Shown here: in pieces, positions 44,451 to 53,361 of the stretch | Position numbering within the stretch: the first letter of the stretch is position 1 | Layout of the letters: the number at the start of each line of letters is the position of its first letter | Origin: Teretinema zuelzerae | GTDB taxonomy: Bacteria; Spirochaetota; Spirochaetia; Treponematales; Treponemataceae | Length of the DNA: 64,000 nucleotides | Direction of reading: 5' to 3' | Assembly: GCF_021021555.1 (NCBI RefSeq) | Contig: NZ_JAINWA010000003.1 | Coordinates: forward strand, 124,001-188,000 | Position numbers and translations under genes: made by a program | The notes under the pieces: model-generated | Databases searched by the model: none | What the model was told of the DNA's origin: nothing | What the model saw: only the letters and a program-made list of their open reading frames with translations

Positions 44451-44456
44451 AACGGG

Positions 44457-45830
44457 ATGCGTCCACGTCGACAGACAGAACTATTCTGTGAATGGCTCGA
44501 AAATTATCTCGATTATGAACGGATACGCAAAAAAGAGGATTTCTCTCTGGAGACGATCCGATTCCTTGTTCAGCGTTTTAAGAATCCGCAAGCTTCGTTT
44601 CGTTCGATTCATGTCGCAGGCTCGAAGGGCAAGGGTTCGGTTTCTGTAATGCTTTCCTCCATACTGGAAGCCTCCGGCAGGCAATCAGGCCTGTATACCT
44701 CGCCCCATCTGCTCGATTTCACCGAACGGGTAACCAGATCCGGACAGCCGTTTTCCGAAGAAATATACGGAAGAGCCTGCGATCGGGTTGTTCCGCTGGT
44801 GGATTCGATCATCCCGGGATCCATTCCCGGCCATGGGGAACCGAGCTGGTTCGAGCTGGTTACCCTCTTTTCCTTCGTCGTTTTTCAGGAAGCGAAACTG
44901 CCCTGGGCCGTCATTGAAACGGGGCTGGGCGGCCGACTGGACGCGACCAATGTAATTCTCCCCGAAGCATCGGTTATAACGCCGATCGAGCTGGAGCATA
45001 CCGAATATCTGGGTAATACGATCGAGGCCATCGCAGGAGAGAAGGCAGGCATTATAAAGCCGGGCGTGCCTGTTTTTACGGCTCCCCAGGACGCGAAGGC
45101 TCTATCGGTTCTCCGGGCCAAAGCCCAATCGATGCAAGCTCCGTTGATCGAGCTGACGGAAGTAATAGATTCCCTGCATGCCGAACCCGTCGATACAGGA
45201 TTGAAGGTAGAAATCTCATTTAAACATAACCGAGGGGCATTCAATCCTGAGTTTTCACGTCCGCTTTCATTTACTTTGTCCCTCCCTTCGATCATCCAAG
45301 CCGAAAACGCGGCGCTCGCGGCCTGCGCCGCAAAAGCGATCATCCCCGATCTTGAAGAATCGGTCATTGAAGAAGGCTTGTCGCGCGCCTGGCTGCCCGG
45401 CAGGTTCGAAATAGTCGGCAATAACCCGCCGCTTGTGCTTGACGGAGCCCATACGGTAAAAAGCCTTGCGCTGACCATGAAGACATTCCGCTCCCGTTAT
45501 TCAGGGCCGGCGAACCTGGTGTTCGCATGCGCGGCCGACAAAAACGTCGACGAAATGGCTCGGCTTTTCGATGCTGATTTTGCCCATATCACCGTCACCC
45601 GGCCCGGAGATAAAAAACAAAGCGACTTCGACCGCGTCCTCGCAGCCTTCGAGAGGGAACGCGGGAGTAAAGCTGATTCCCGGCTGGAAGGGATGCCTGA
45701 GTATCAAAATGCGATAACGACAGCCGTTCAGCGATCACGGGACGAGGGAAGACCTCTTTTGATCACCGGTTCCTTTTATCTGGTGGCTGAAGCGAAAAAA
45801 CTGCTTGCTTCATTGAATCCGGATCGATAA
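44457..45830 (+). CDS. folC: Folylpolyglutamate synthase / dihydrofolate synthase
   Basis: Adds glutamate to folates (and dihydropteroate) with ATP. 457 residues. ATP-binding HVAGSKGKGSVS at 52-63, YTSPHLLDFTERV (folate loop), VIETGLGGRLDATN, EHTEYLGNTIEAIAGEKAGIIKPG in parts, and DGAHTVKS in the C-domain. The first in-frame start at 44388 overlaps murC, so ATG 44457 is used. Its 3' end overlaps the convergent pseudouridine synthase by 68 bases. Worth reading with the decayed pabBC gene at 57,158: the cell may polyglutamylate imported folate. Confidence 0.92.
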   Translation: MRPRRQTELFCEWLENYLDYERIRKKEDFSLETIRFLVQRFKNPQASFRSIHVAGSKGKGSVSVMLSSILEASGRQSGLYTSPHLLDFTERVTRSGQPFSEEIYGRACDRVVPLVDSIIPGSIPGHGEPSWFELVTLFSFVVFQEAKLPWAVIETGLGGRLDATNVILPEASVITPIELEHTEYLGNTIEAIAGEKAGIIKPGVPVFTAPQDAKALSVLRAKAQSMQAPLIELTEVIDSLHAEPVDTGLKVEISFKHNRGAFNPEFSRPLSFTLSLPSIIQAENAALAACAAKAIIPDLEESVIEEGLSRAWLPGRFEIVGNNPPLVLDGAHTVKSLALTMKTFRSRYSGPANLVFACAADKNVDEMARLFDADFAHITVTRPGDKKQSDFDRVLAAFERERGSKADSRLEGMPEYQNAITTAVQRSRDEGRPLLITGSFYLVAEAKKLLASLNPDR

Positions 45831-46500
45831 ACCGGATTCCTGTCGCAAAGAGCTGGAGCGGAGGGTCTTCGGATTCAGGGACGCCCTTCCAGCCGGGATG
45901 ATAAAGACGGTCGCCGATTATCGGGTATCCGCGCATTGATAGATGCGACCGGATCTGATGCCTGAACCCTTTCGTAATGTTGCATTCGATCAAAACGGTT
46001 TTTCCCGAAGAGTTGTAATCATATGAAGGGAAATCAACCGGCTCGATAGCGCGTATTTCGGTACGATACTCTTTGCCGCCGTCGATCCAGCCCTTCATGC
46101 CTCTGTATACCGGCCTCACCTCTTTTCTTCCCGGACCCCACGAACGGAATTGAGAAATTTCTGTCCAGGGTGAGGCAAACGCATCGGATAATCGAGTCGA
46201 TAAAGCATGATAGGTTTTATTGATTTGATCGCGTTCCTGTTGCTGTTTGAAAAAGTCGAAGGCGCTTTGCGTTTTCGCAAAAAGCACCAGGCCCGTTGTC
46301 GCGGTGTCCAGCCGATGAACTAAACCGAATTCAATATCCTTATAGCCCTTCACGTTCCTGCCCTCCGGAAAGCGATCCAGAAACCAACTAGTCAGATTGA
46401 GCGTTTCATCGATTTTTAAAGGCGCGCTCGGCAATCCGTGGGGTTTTTCAAGCAAAGTCCAGCTGAGCGAATCGGCTATGACGCGGGGTTCCTGAATCAA
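45763..46500 (-). CDS. RluA-family pseudouridine synthase (no S4 domain)
   Basis: 245 residues. Catalytic Asp in the motif FGLVHRLDTATTGLVLFAK, followed by YHALSTRL and, near the end, GFRHQIRSHLSMRGYPIIGD. Converts uridine to pseudouridine in rRNA or tRNA. No S4 RNA-binding domain, unlike its neighbour. Overlaps that gene by 4 bases at its start. Target site unknown. Confidence 0.88.
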   Translation of the reverse strand: MIQEPRVIADSLSWTLLEKPHGLPSAPLKIDETLNLTSWFLDRFPEGRNVKGYKDIEFGLVHRLDTATTGLVLFAKTQSAFDFFKQQQERDQINKTYHALSTRLSDAFASPWTEISQFRSWGPGRKEVRPVYRGMKGWIDGGKEYRTEIRAIEPVDFPSYDYNSSGKTVLIECNITKGFRHQIRSHLSMRGYPIIGDRLYHPGWKGVPESEDPPLQLFATGIRFIDPDSMKQAVFSLQPPDKRNR

Positions 46501-47432
46501 AGCTCTTTCCTGCGGTCATAGGTATCCCTGAGCTTTCGAATTACCTTGGCGAATCTCCGGGGAAAGGGAGCGATGAACGTTTTTATTTCGGAGGAAAACG
46601 GCAGGGCTATAGTCAGCGAGCGCGCATGGAGCATGAGCGTAGCCGACGGGAACAGAGGGTCTTTTTTACCGTAAACAGGATCGCCGAGAATGGGGCAGCC
46701 CAAGAATTTGCTGTGAACCCGGAGTTGATGGGTTCGACCAGTATGCAGAGTGAACAGTACTAGCGAGTAGCTTCCGTACACGGCAACAACCTGATAGCTT
46801 GTCCACGAGGCCTTGCCCCTGCCCGATTCTTCAGACCAGGTAAAGCGTTTACGGTTTCTCGGATCGCGAAATAGATGCGTCTTGATTTCGCCGTCTTTTT
46901 TTTTCGGCACTCCGGACAAAATAGCGGCGTAGATTTTTTTCACCTTTCTCCCGCTGAATTGATCCTGCAGCCAGGTTTCGCTCTCTCGATTTTTCGCGGT
47001 TATGAGGACTCCCGAAGTGTCCTTGTCCAATCGATGGACGATTCCAGGGCGCATGCCTCCGCAGGAACATCTGCCGCCCCAATGCCATAACAGGGCGTGC
47101 ACAAGAGTCCCCGTCCAATTTCCGGCGGCCGGATGTGTCACCATTCCCTGCTTCTTGTTTACGACGGTGACGTTTTCGTCTTCGTAAAGGATGTCCAACG
47201 GGATGTTCTCTGGTTCGGGAGTTTCAGGCAAAGGATCTTCCCATTCGATTATTATAACGTCGCCGGCGCGCACCTGGCGGGACATCTTAGCGGGTGCGTC
47301 GTTTACGACTATCTGGAGAGCTCCGTTTTTAAGCCTCGAACGGCTCGGAGCGCCCTCGAGCGTTGCGCAGTACTTATCCAGCCGCATGCCGGACCCCGCC
47401 GAGGAATCTACCGTATATTTATTGCGGGGCAA
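46497..47432 (-). CDS. RluD-like pseudouridine synthase with S4 domain
   Basis: 311 residues. N-terminal S4 domain (MRLDKYCATLEGAPSRSRLK, NDAPAKMSRQVRAGDVI) followed by the catalytic domain with IVHRLDKDTSGVLITAK (catalytic Asp in HRLDKD) and GRTHQLRVHSKFLGCPILGD. Modifies 23S rRNA in the RluD/RluC pattern; position not determinable. Overlaps the upstream small secreted protein gene by 14 bases and the next gene by 4. Confidence 0.92.
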   Translation of the reverse strand: MPRNKYTVDSSAGSGMRLDKYCATLEGAPSRSRLKNGALQIVVNDAPAKMSRQVRAGDVIIIEWEDPLPETPEPENIPLDILYEDENVTVVNKKQGMVTHPAAGNWTGTLVHALLWHWGGRCSCGGMRPGIVHRLDKDTSGVLITAKNRESETWLQDQFSGRKVKKIYAAILSGVPKKKDGEIKTHLFRDPRNRKRFTWSEESGRGKASWTSYQVVAVYGSYSLVLFTLHTGRTHQLRVHSKFLGCPILGDPVYGKKDPLFPSATLMLHARSLTIALPFSSEIKTFIAPFPRRFAKVIRKLRDTYDRRKEL

Positions 47433-47880
47433 CGCTTTCCTCCGGATTAACTGGAGTCACGACGATGGGATCCTTGTAATCCCGTAATTGCCTGCGGATT
47501 TCCTTTTTTTTCCGGCTTCTCTGAATCGTCTGCCAGGCAAAGTCGACGACCGCGACTCCGATCGATATGCCGATCGAAGTAATGAACACTTTTTTCTGTT
47601 CATCCTCCGAGAGAGGCACCGCGGTATCCGAGTTCTTGAACGGCCAGGGAAGATAGCCTTCATCCTGATCATGGTCGTAATACCGCCACACATCGTAATA
47701 GATTGAAGAGAAAAAGGTCACGAACGGAAGAGCGCCGAAGGACAGTATTTCGGCCCGTCGCAGATCCTGCTGCCAGCCTGAAAACTCGTCCGGTCCGTAG
47801 GGTTCCGGCTTCTCTGCTTCGGCCGCGCCCGCGAACGAAAGAGAAAAAACGAGTAACACCAGCGCGAGCAGGGGCTTCAT
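47419..47880 (-). CDS. Small exported protein with one membrane span, unknown function
   Basis: 153 residues. Signal peptide at 1-20 (LLALVLLVFSLSFAGAAEA). One central hydrophobic stretch (LSFGALPFVTFFSSIYYDVW) and a second (VFITSIGISIGVAVVDFAW), then a basic segment (RSRKKKEIRRQLRD) and a Pro/Val tail. Not recognised beyond resemblance to conserved spirochaetal envelope proteins. Between YggS and RluD genes with overlaps on both sides, so co-expressed. Confidence 0.7.
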   Translation of the reverse strand: MKPLLALVLLVFSLSFAGAAEAEKPEPYGPDEFSGWQQDLRRAEILSFGALPFVTFFSSIYYDVWRYYDHDQDEGYLPWPFKNSDTAVPLSEDEQKKVFITSIGISIGVAVVDFAWQTIQRSRKKKEIRRQLRDYKDPIVVTPVNPEESVAPQ

Positions 47881-48569
47881 GCGCGCTCTCCGAAAATAGC
47901 GGTTCCGATTCTCAAAAGGGTTGATCCTTCTTCTATCGCTATTTCAAAATCGTTCGTCATTCCCATCGATATGCACGAAAAATCGAGCGAAGGATATCTT
48001 TTCACGCATTCATCCCTTACGGCTATCGCTTTTCTGAATGAATCGCGGATCGGCTTTTCTTCCCGGGTGAACGGAGCCATCGTCATCAAGCCCGAACAGC
48101 GGAGATAAGGATATTCTGATAACAGATCTATCGCCTCGAAAAGGCTTTGTTCGCCAGCGAATCCCGCTTTCGAATCCTCTCCCGTATGCAGCTCGAACAG
48201 AATCGGCATCGTTTTTTGAAGCGCAGCGGCTTCCTTGCCGATTTCCGCCAATATTTCGCGGCGATCTACGGATTGTATGCAGGACACGAGAGGGAGGATT
48301 TTCTTCACCTTATTCCGTTGAAGGGAACCGATGAAATGGACGGCCGCGCCGGCATGATGCGCCAGAATATCGGGAAATTTATCGACGATTTCCTGCGCGC
48401 GGTTTTCAGCGAACAATACGTGCCCGGCTTGCAGAGCTTCCAAGATTTCATCGCGGGAATGGAATTTGCTCACTGCCGCCAAGGCGACTGAATCGGGAGA
48501 ACGGCCGGAACGATGGCACGCTTTAGCTATCCGTTCGCGGATGTCGTCCAAATTCTCTTTCACGCCCAT
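47877..48569 (-). CDS. YggS/PLPBP family pyridoxal-phosphate homeostasis protein
   Basis: 230 residues. PLP-binding Lys in ALAAVSKFH; FAENRAQEIVDKF, HFIGSLQRNKVKKI and, near the end, SMGMTNDFEIAIEEGSTLLRIG and FGER are diagnostic. Buffers free PLP rather than acting as a racemase. Overlaps rsmA by 10 bases and the small exported protein by 4. Confidence 0.94.
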   Translation of the reverse strand: MGVKENLDDIRERIAKACHRSGRSPDSVALAAVSKFHSRDEILEALQAGHVLFAENRAQEIVDKFPDILAHHAGAAVHFIGSLQRNKVKKILPLVSCIQSVDRREILAEIGKEAAALQKTMPILFELHTGEDSKAGFAGEQSLFEAIDLLSEYPYLRCSGLMTMAPFTREEKPIRDSFRKAIAVRDECVKRYPSLDFSCISMGMTNDFEIAIEEGSTLLRIGTAIFGERA

Positions 48570-49441
48570 TTGGAAACCACCGTATCGGAAAGCCTGAGAA
48601 AATCATCGACCTTCAATGTCTCTGCCCTTGCTGACGGATCAATGCCTGCTTCTATAAGAATTTGCTCCGGGAACTCCTTCGAAAAACCGGTAAATTCCGA
48701 GCGGAGCGCCATCCATGCGGTGAAATTATTGCGAAGCGTTTTGCGGCGCGAGGAAAAAAGACCGCGCAATAGAGACATGAACACCTTAGGAGAGGAACAA
48801 CGAGGCCAGTCCGAACGCTTTGCAAGCACGACTGCCCGGCTTGTGACATTCGGCTGCGGCCAGAACGAACCTCCCGCAAGATCCATCAGCGGTTTTACAT
48901 CGTACCCCCACTGGCATAATACGGAAAACGAAGAGTAATCCTCTGAATCGGGTTTTGCCGCCATCCTGAGGGCGACTTCCTTTTGAACGGTAACAACGAT
49001 GCGTTCAAACCTGATTCCCGCCGAGATGAAATCTCCCAGGATAACAGCCGCGATGTTATACGGAAGGTTTCCGAACAGGCATTGGGGCGTTCCGGCCCGG
49101 GTAAATTCTTTTTCCCAGGTTTTTAAGACATCGCCTTCGATCAGGGAAAAATTGGGATATTCCGAAAAAATATCCCTGAGAACGGCCGCGAAACCGCGAT
49201 CTATTTCGAACGCGGTCAACTCGGCTCCGCGCTCCAGTATTTCATGCGTCATTGAACCCAATCCCGGTCCGACTTCCCATACCGTAGAGCCTTTCTCTAT
49301 TCCGAGGGCGTCGACCAGACGAGTGCGGCTGCTTCGGTTTACCAAAAAGTTCTGTCCGAATTTCTTCTGCATGCCCAGCCCTCTTTCCTCGAGGTAGAGT
49401 TTCAGCGCGGTGGGAGAATCATAATCCGGTAAAGTATTCAA
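48560..49441 (-). CDS. rsmA: 16S rRNA dimethyladenosine transferase (TTG start)
   Basis: 293 residues. Dimethylates two adjacent adenines near the 3' end of 16S rRNA. KKFGQNFLVN, WEVGPGLGSMTHEIL (SAM site), AFEIDRGF and the catalytic GNLPYNIAA are intact. The TTG at 49,441 is chosen: GAGGAGG lies 8 bases upstream, and the resulting N-terminus (LPDYDSPTALKLYLEERGLG) matches the family. An ATG at 49,483 would lie further inside comEC. Overlaps comEC by 23 bases. Confidence 0.93.
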   Translation of the reverse strand: MNTLPDYDSPTALKLYLEERGLGMQKKFGQNFLVNRSSRTRLVDALGIEKGSTVWEVGPGLGSMTHEILERGAELTAFEIDRGFAAVLRDIFSEYPNFSLIEGDVLKTWEKEFTRAGTPQCLFGNLPYNIAAVILGDFISAGIRFERIVVTVQKEVALRMAAKPDSEDYSSFSVLCQWGYDVKPLMDLAGGSFWPQPNVTSRAVVLAKRSDWPRCSSPKVFMSLLRGLFSSRRKTLRNNFTAWMALRSEFTGFSKEFPEQILIEAGIDPSARAETLKVDDFLRLSDTVVSKWA

Positions 49442-50993
49442 GCGAAGACCTCCTCTTGGAACTTCTGAAAGAGAGATATACAAAGCAAAGGCCTATGAGC
49501 AGCGGCATAAAGCCGGCGGTCATTTTACCCGCCGCAGATGATAATGACAATGGGGGAAACGCTCTGAAAAAATCGATAATTCGAAGGATGCATGCATACT
49601 GAATCTCGATCAAGGCGCCGGCAGCGTGGGCGAATGCTGGAACTAGCAGGGAAATAGTTACAACCGCCAGTCCGGAAACCAAAAAAAACGATGCGAACGG
49701 GCTGACGAATACGGATGCGAGAATGCCGCAGGGAGCGAGGCATCCGAAGACAAGAGAAACAAGAGGAGCCGTCATGCATTGGGCGCCGATGGACGCGGCG
49801 ATCGGAGAGGCAAGAGATACGGGAATAGACGGTTTTACGATAGCAGTAAGCGATTCGCCGATGACGATTATGCCGAGAAGAGCCCCGGTCGAGAGCATGA
49901 AGGCGATTGAAACCATGTCGGCCGGAGCGATCATCATATGAAGGATCACTGCCCCTGCCAAAAGAGCCCCCGCTTTAACCGGAATTCCCAGAAGAAGGCA
50001 TCCATGCGATAAAAGGGACATGAGGAGGGCCCTCAATAACGAGGGAGAAGATCCGGCGAACCAGACGAAAAAAAGCATTGCCGGCAGCGCAAGCCTGATT
50101 CCCAGCTTCCTGCCGCCTATTTTAGTTCCGGCTCCCAGGGCGACTCCGCCCAAAAGAGATAAATGCATTCCCGACAAGGCAAGAATATGCGAAAGCCCTG
50201 TCGATCTAAACGCTTCTGCCGTATCAGGCTCGAGATATTCTCTGCTTCCGGAAAGAAGCGCCAGAAGAAATCCTCCGGATGCTCCCAATTCGTAGAGCAA
50301 ACGTATAAGGCGAAGCCTCAGTGCAGAGCGCAGCCGCATCGGTATGCCGACGCCTTGATCCGAATCCGTTGGAACCGTTTGCCGCGCCACGATCGCATCG
50401 GCATAAAAGGCCGATCGTCCGTTTCTATCTTTCCGCGTTTCGCCTGAAAGAACGAGGGGGAATCCATCTGCAATATAGGATCTCGTTCCCCTACCGTCCG
50501 CGATTCCCCCCGGCAAACCGGATCGGACTAGTTCGGCCGGAAGGACGGCCTCCATAGTTCCGCTTGCGGAAAATACGGCGCCGGCAGCGTCTGTAACTTC
50601 GCGGACATCGCAGGTTAAAACACGGAATTTTTCGCCCCAGTTGCGGGGTTCTCCCCGGGCTGTGCAATACACCGTCCGCCACTGATCGCGTGGCAAAAGG
50701 CTTGCATACCTGCCGGCTGTCGTCGCATGAACGCTCCACGCAGTAAAAGCGAGCAGAATGCCGGCATATATAAAACGGATTGTTCTGCATCCGGTCTCAG
50801 GGCGGGAGCGGAGCGATATATAGAGCGAGGCTGCGATGCCGGCGGCCGTCACTGCGACGCCGAAATCAATTACGGCAGCAAGCCGGCGTTCAAGCGTCAG
50901 AAGAGACGACAATGCGGTGAACGCATAAAAAGCGCACGCCGCCGAAACAGCCACAGGAACTACAGGAGGAACGTGTGTCGACTCTCTTACCAT
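49419..50993 (-). CDS. ComEC/Rec2-type DNA-uptake channel, short form
   Basis: 524 residues, roughly ten membrane spans. ALLSGSREYLEPDTAEAFRSTGLSHILALSGMHLSL (shortened: SHILALSGMHLSL) is the ComEC signature; GSSPSLLRALLMSLL follows. The N-terminal OB-like region (residues 100-210) is present, but there is no C-terminal metallo-beta-lactamase domain, which full-length ComEC uses to degrade the non-transforming strand. Short ComEC proteins of this kind exist. Other competence genes are not in the window. Confidence 0.85.
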   Translation of the reverse strand: MVRESTHVPPVVPVAVSAACAFYAFTALSSLLTLERRLAAVIDFGVAVTAAGIAASLYISLRSRPETGCRTIRFIYAGILLAFTAWSVHATTAGRYASLLPRDQWRTVYCTARGEPRNWGEKFRVLTCDVREVTDAAGAVFSASGTMEAVLPAELVRSGLPGGIADGRGTRSYIADGFPLVLSGETRKDRNGRSAFYADAIVARQTVPTDSDQGVGIPMRLRSALRLRLIRLLYELGASGGFLLALLSGSREYLEPDTAEAFRSTGLSHILALSGMHLSLLGGVALGAGTKIGGRKLGIRLALPAMLFFVWFAGSSPSLLRALLMSLLSHGCLLLGIPVKAGALLAGAVILHMMIAPADMVSIAFMLSTGALLGIIVIGESLTAIVKPSIPVSLASPIAASIGAQCMTAPLVSLVFGCLAPCGILASVFVSPFASFFLVSGLAVVTISLLVPAFAHAAGALIEIQYACILRIIDFFRAFPPLSLSSAAGKMTAGFMPLLIGLCFVYLSFRSSKRRSSLEYFTGL

Positions 50994-52168
50994 TGAAGCC
51001 TCGCGAGCGCGTCGCGAGAGGCCTTTTTAACCGATTCGGGATATTCGAGATAACCTACATAGAGAAGATAGTCAAAAGCGGTTTTATCGCCAAGGTCTCC
51101 CAACGCTTGAATTAGTGCGAGCATTAATTGCTCGTTAAAGGTTTTCTTCTGCTCGGTTTCGGAATTGAGCAATCCAAGAAAGATCGACAGGGCTTGAGCC
51201 GCTTCGTTTGTGCCCATTGCGCCTAAACAGCCGACGACGGGAACGAGAGACTCGACGCTGGCTTTGCCTGTTTTGTATTCGCCTTGAACCGCGTAGAAAT
51301 ACTTTACAACCATCGGGGACGCGTTCGACCATTTAAGCCGCGTAAGCTGCTCCATTGAATCTGTCGTCATTTGAGAAACAAGCCGATTGGGTATGCTTCC
51401 GCTTTCAGACAGGACAGCGACGGAACGAGAAAAAACGGCTTCGGCAATGCGGCCCGAGTCCGCGGACGATAGATCGCTTTTTTTCCGGGAGAGCGAAAAC
51501 GCCTTATGTACGATAGATATGTCGCGATCAGCTATTTTGCCCAAAACGGCGTCGGCATACCCGTTTTGTATTTGATTGACCGCTGTTTCCGAGGCCTTAA
51601 CCAGCCCTGTATCGTACTGCCCCGAAGAACCGCGGAACAGGACCGGAAAGGAAACGACCGAGCCCATTTTTCCAAGTACGGCTGCGCAGGCGGTTGCCGA
51701 TCTCAAATCGACCGTTTTTCCCTGATCAAGAGCATCAAGGGAAGTGGACAGCCAGTCTGAAAGAAAACCGATGTATTCTTCGTTGTCCGAGGCGAGAACA
51801 GCGAAGGTCTCAAGACAGGCTATTCTCGGCCGGGGATCGGGAACGTTCTCGAAAAGGACTTTCAAAACCGGAAGCACCGATTGATCTGGCCATGCAGCGA
51901 CGCGCTGAGCCGCGGCGGCCGCTAAATCCATCAACTGCGAATCGGTTCCGAGAACCGGCAGCGTTTGGAGAACGAACTGCATCGCGTCGAGATACAACGG
52001 CGTCATGTTCACCGTGCTGATGCGCGAGGCATCGTTGAGAAGCTCGATTTTCGTGCTCATGCTCGCGCGAATGAAATTCCGCTGATACGATAGAACGACA
52101 GGATCCGCCGATTGGGCCGATACCAGAGTTCCGATCAAAAGAAACAGGAATAGAGCTCGTTTTTTCAA
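50987..52168 (-). CDS. Secreted HEAT-repeat-like protein
   Basis: 393 residues. Signal peptide at 1-18 (FLFLLIGTLVSAQS). The rest is a chain of amphipathic helices in HEAT-like pairs (LLALAAAAAQRVAAWPDQSV type, DPRPRIACLETFAVLAS, TAFDYLLYVGYLEYPESVKK). No catalytic motif. Overlaps comEC by 7 bases; 21 bases after the PilZ fragment. Similar helical-repeat ends occur in the 3,453 gene. Role unknown; likely periplasmic scaffold. Confidence 0.65.
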   Translation of the reverse strand: MKKRALFLFLLIGTLVSAQSADPVVLSYQRNFIRASMSTKIELLNDASRISTVNMTPLYLDAMQFVLQTLPVLGTDSQLMDLAAAAAQRVAAWPDQSVLPVLKVLFENVPDPRPRIACLETFAVLASDNEEYIGFLSDWLSTSLDALDQGKTVDLRSATACAAVLGKMGSVVSFPVLFRGSSGQYDTGLVKASETAVNQIQNGYADAVLGKIADRDISIVHKAFSLSRKKSDLSSADSGRIAEAVFSRSVAVLSESGSIPNRLVSQMTTDSMEQLTRLKWSNASPMVVKYFYAVQGEYKTGKASVESLVPVVGCLGAMGTNEAAQALSIFLGLLNSETEQKKTFNEQLMLALIQALGDLGDKTAFDYLLYVGYLEYPESVKKASRDALARLQW

Positions 52169-52189
52169 TTCATCACCTCCGTGAGGCAG

Positions 52190-52540
52190 TTATTTCGCTG
52201 CGAAATCCGGCAATTCCGGCAGTGCGTCCTCGTCAATATTGGACACAAGCGGAAGGATTTCTGCTTCATCGCCGACTGTTGCGGATGCTCCTGGCTTGCC
52301 GTCCAGACTGTCTTCCTCGCTGAGCCGGATAGCATCGAAACGCTCCCGTTCTTCTTCGGGGAGCACATTGTATACAAAGGTAAGTATGGCGTTTTTCATC
52401 CGTTGATTCAATTCCGTGCATTCGAGATGAAGGCGCGACTGATTGGTAGAAGCGTTGTATTCGACGGCGCGTATGACCCCCGGCATTACAATGACGACGT
52501 CGTGAACCGCGAACTGGATTTTTACTTGCATCCCCTTCAT
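52190..52540 (-). pseudogene. PilZ protein, 3' fragment after frameshift
   Basis: 116 residues from an ATG (52,540) that overlaps the stop of the 5' fragment. It begins KGMQVKIQFAVHDVVIV, followed by PGVIRAVEYNASTNQSRLHL, which is the second half of a PilZ barrel, and ends in an acidic tail. By itself it lacks the c-di-GMP binding motifs. Restoring one G in the run at 52,547-52,551 would fuse it in frame with the upstream part. It may still be made by translational coupling. Confidence 0.6.
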
Positions 52541-53355
52541 CGCCTTCCCCCGACGACGAACATAGCTCCGTCTTCGGAAAGATCCTCGAGAAGGCATTTC
52601 ATGCCGGGATCGCCTTCGAGAGAAGAGTTGAGGGTTTCGCCGGGCTTGACGAGATACAGCTGCGCGTAAATCGAGCATTTCGCCCTTACCGATTTTCGTT
52701 TCTGGGATCTCACCAGCTGGAACGAATGCGCGGCGTGCAGTATGGCCCGTCCCGCGGACAGAGGATCGGGAAGGACGACCGTATCGAATACATAGCCCGC
52801 GTCTTCATGACGCCAGAAATAGACGCTGATGTTTCTGTTCGCCCAATCGATCGATGTAGCCTGGATTTTCGGACTCGAGGGATAGTCGAACACGAGGTCT
52901 CGGGAATTGTTCTTTACAACCTTCGAGCTGAAAACGCCGACTCCCGGAAGCAGGATTCTCACTTTCTGACCGACCTGAATGTCGCGGGTCGATTCAAGGC
53001 CGCGCTTCTTTCTGGACTGTTCGAGCTCGACCTCCGTCCGGTACGAGTAGAGGCGAGCCATCAAGCTCTGGTGCTCCTCCGTATTTTCGGTTCCCCTCTG
53101 GTGCGCCCGGCGGACTATCTCGGCGATGCACCGGTCCAGAGCGGGAAGAGACCAGAAAAGGGATTGAAGGTTTTCGAGTTCCGCGTATTCTCCTACTTTT
53201 AACAATAGCAGTATCTGGCCGGGCTTAAAGCCCGAGTCCAGACCCGCGGAGAAGAAAAGTATTTTTTCGCGCAGATTCTTTCCCCTCTCGGTCAGCAAAA
53301 AAGCGATAACCGAGAGGAAAATCACCGCGATCAGGATCAGTAACGCGATATACAT
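52537..53355 (-). pseudogene. PilZ-domain protein, 5' fragment (frameshifted)
   Basis: 272 residues. One N-terminal membrane span (YIALLILIAVIFLSVIAFLL), a helical linker, a YcgR-N-like beta region (IQVGQKVRILLPGVGVFSSKV) and then the start of PilZ with R220-K-S-V-R224 and D258-L-S-E-D-G263, the c-di-GMP binding motifs. The frame stops after GGRR, where relatives continue with a further barrel half. The shift lies in a G5 run. Could be a real mutation, phase variation or a sequence error. Six bases before it is the hexokinase stop. Confidence 0.65.
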
Positions 53356-53361
53356 GGAAAA

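Noticed and set aside
52165-52377. 70-residue minus-strand frame
   Set aside because: Overlaps the PilZ 3' fragment in another frame, without Shine-Dalgarno or recognisable content.
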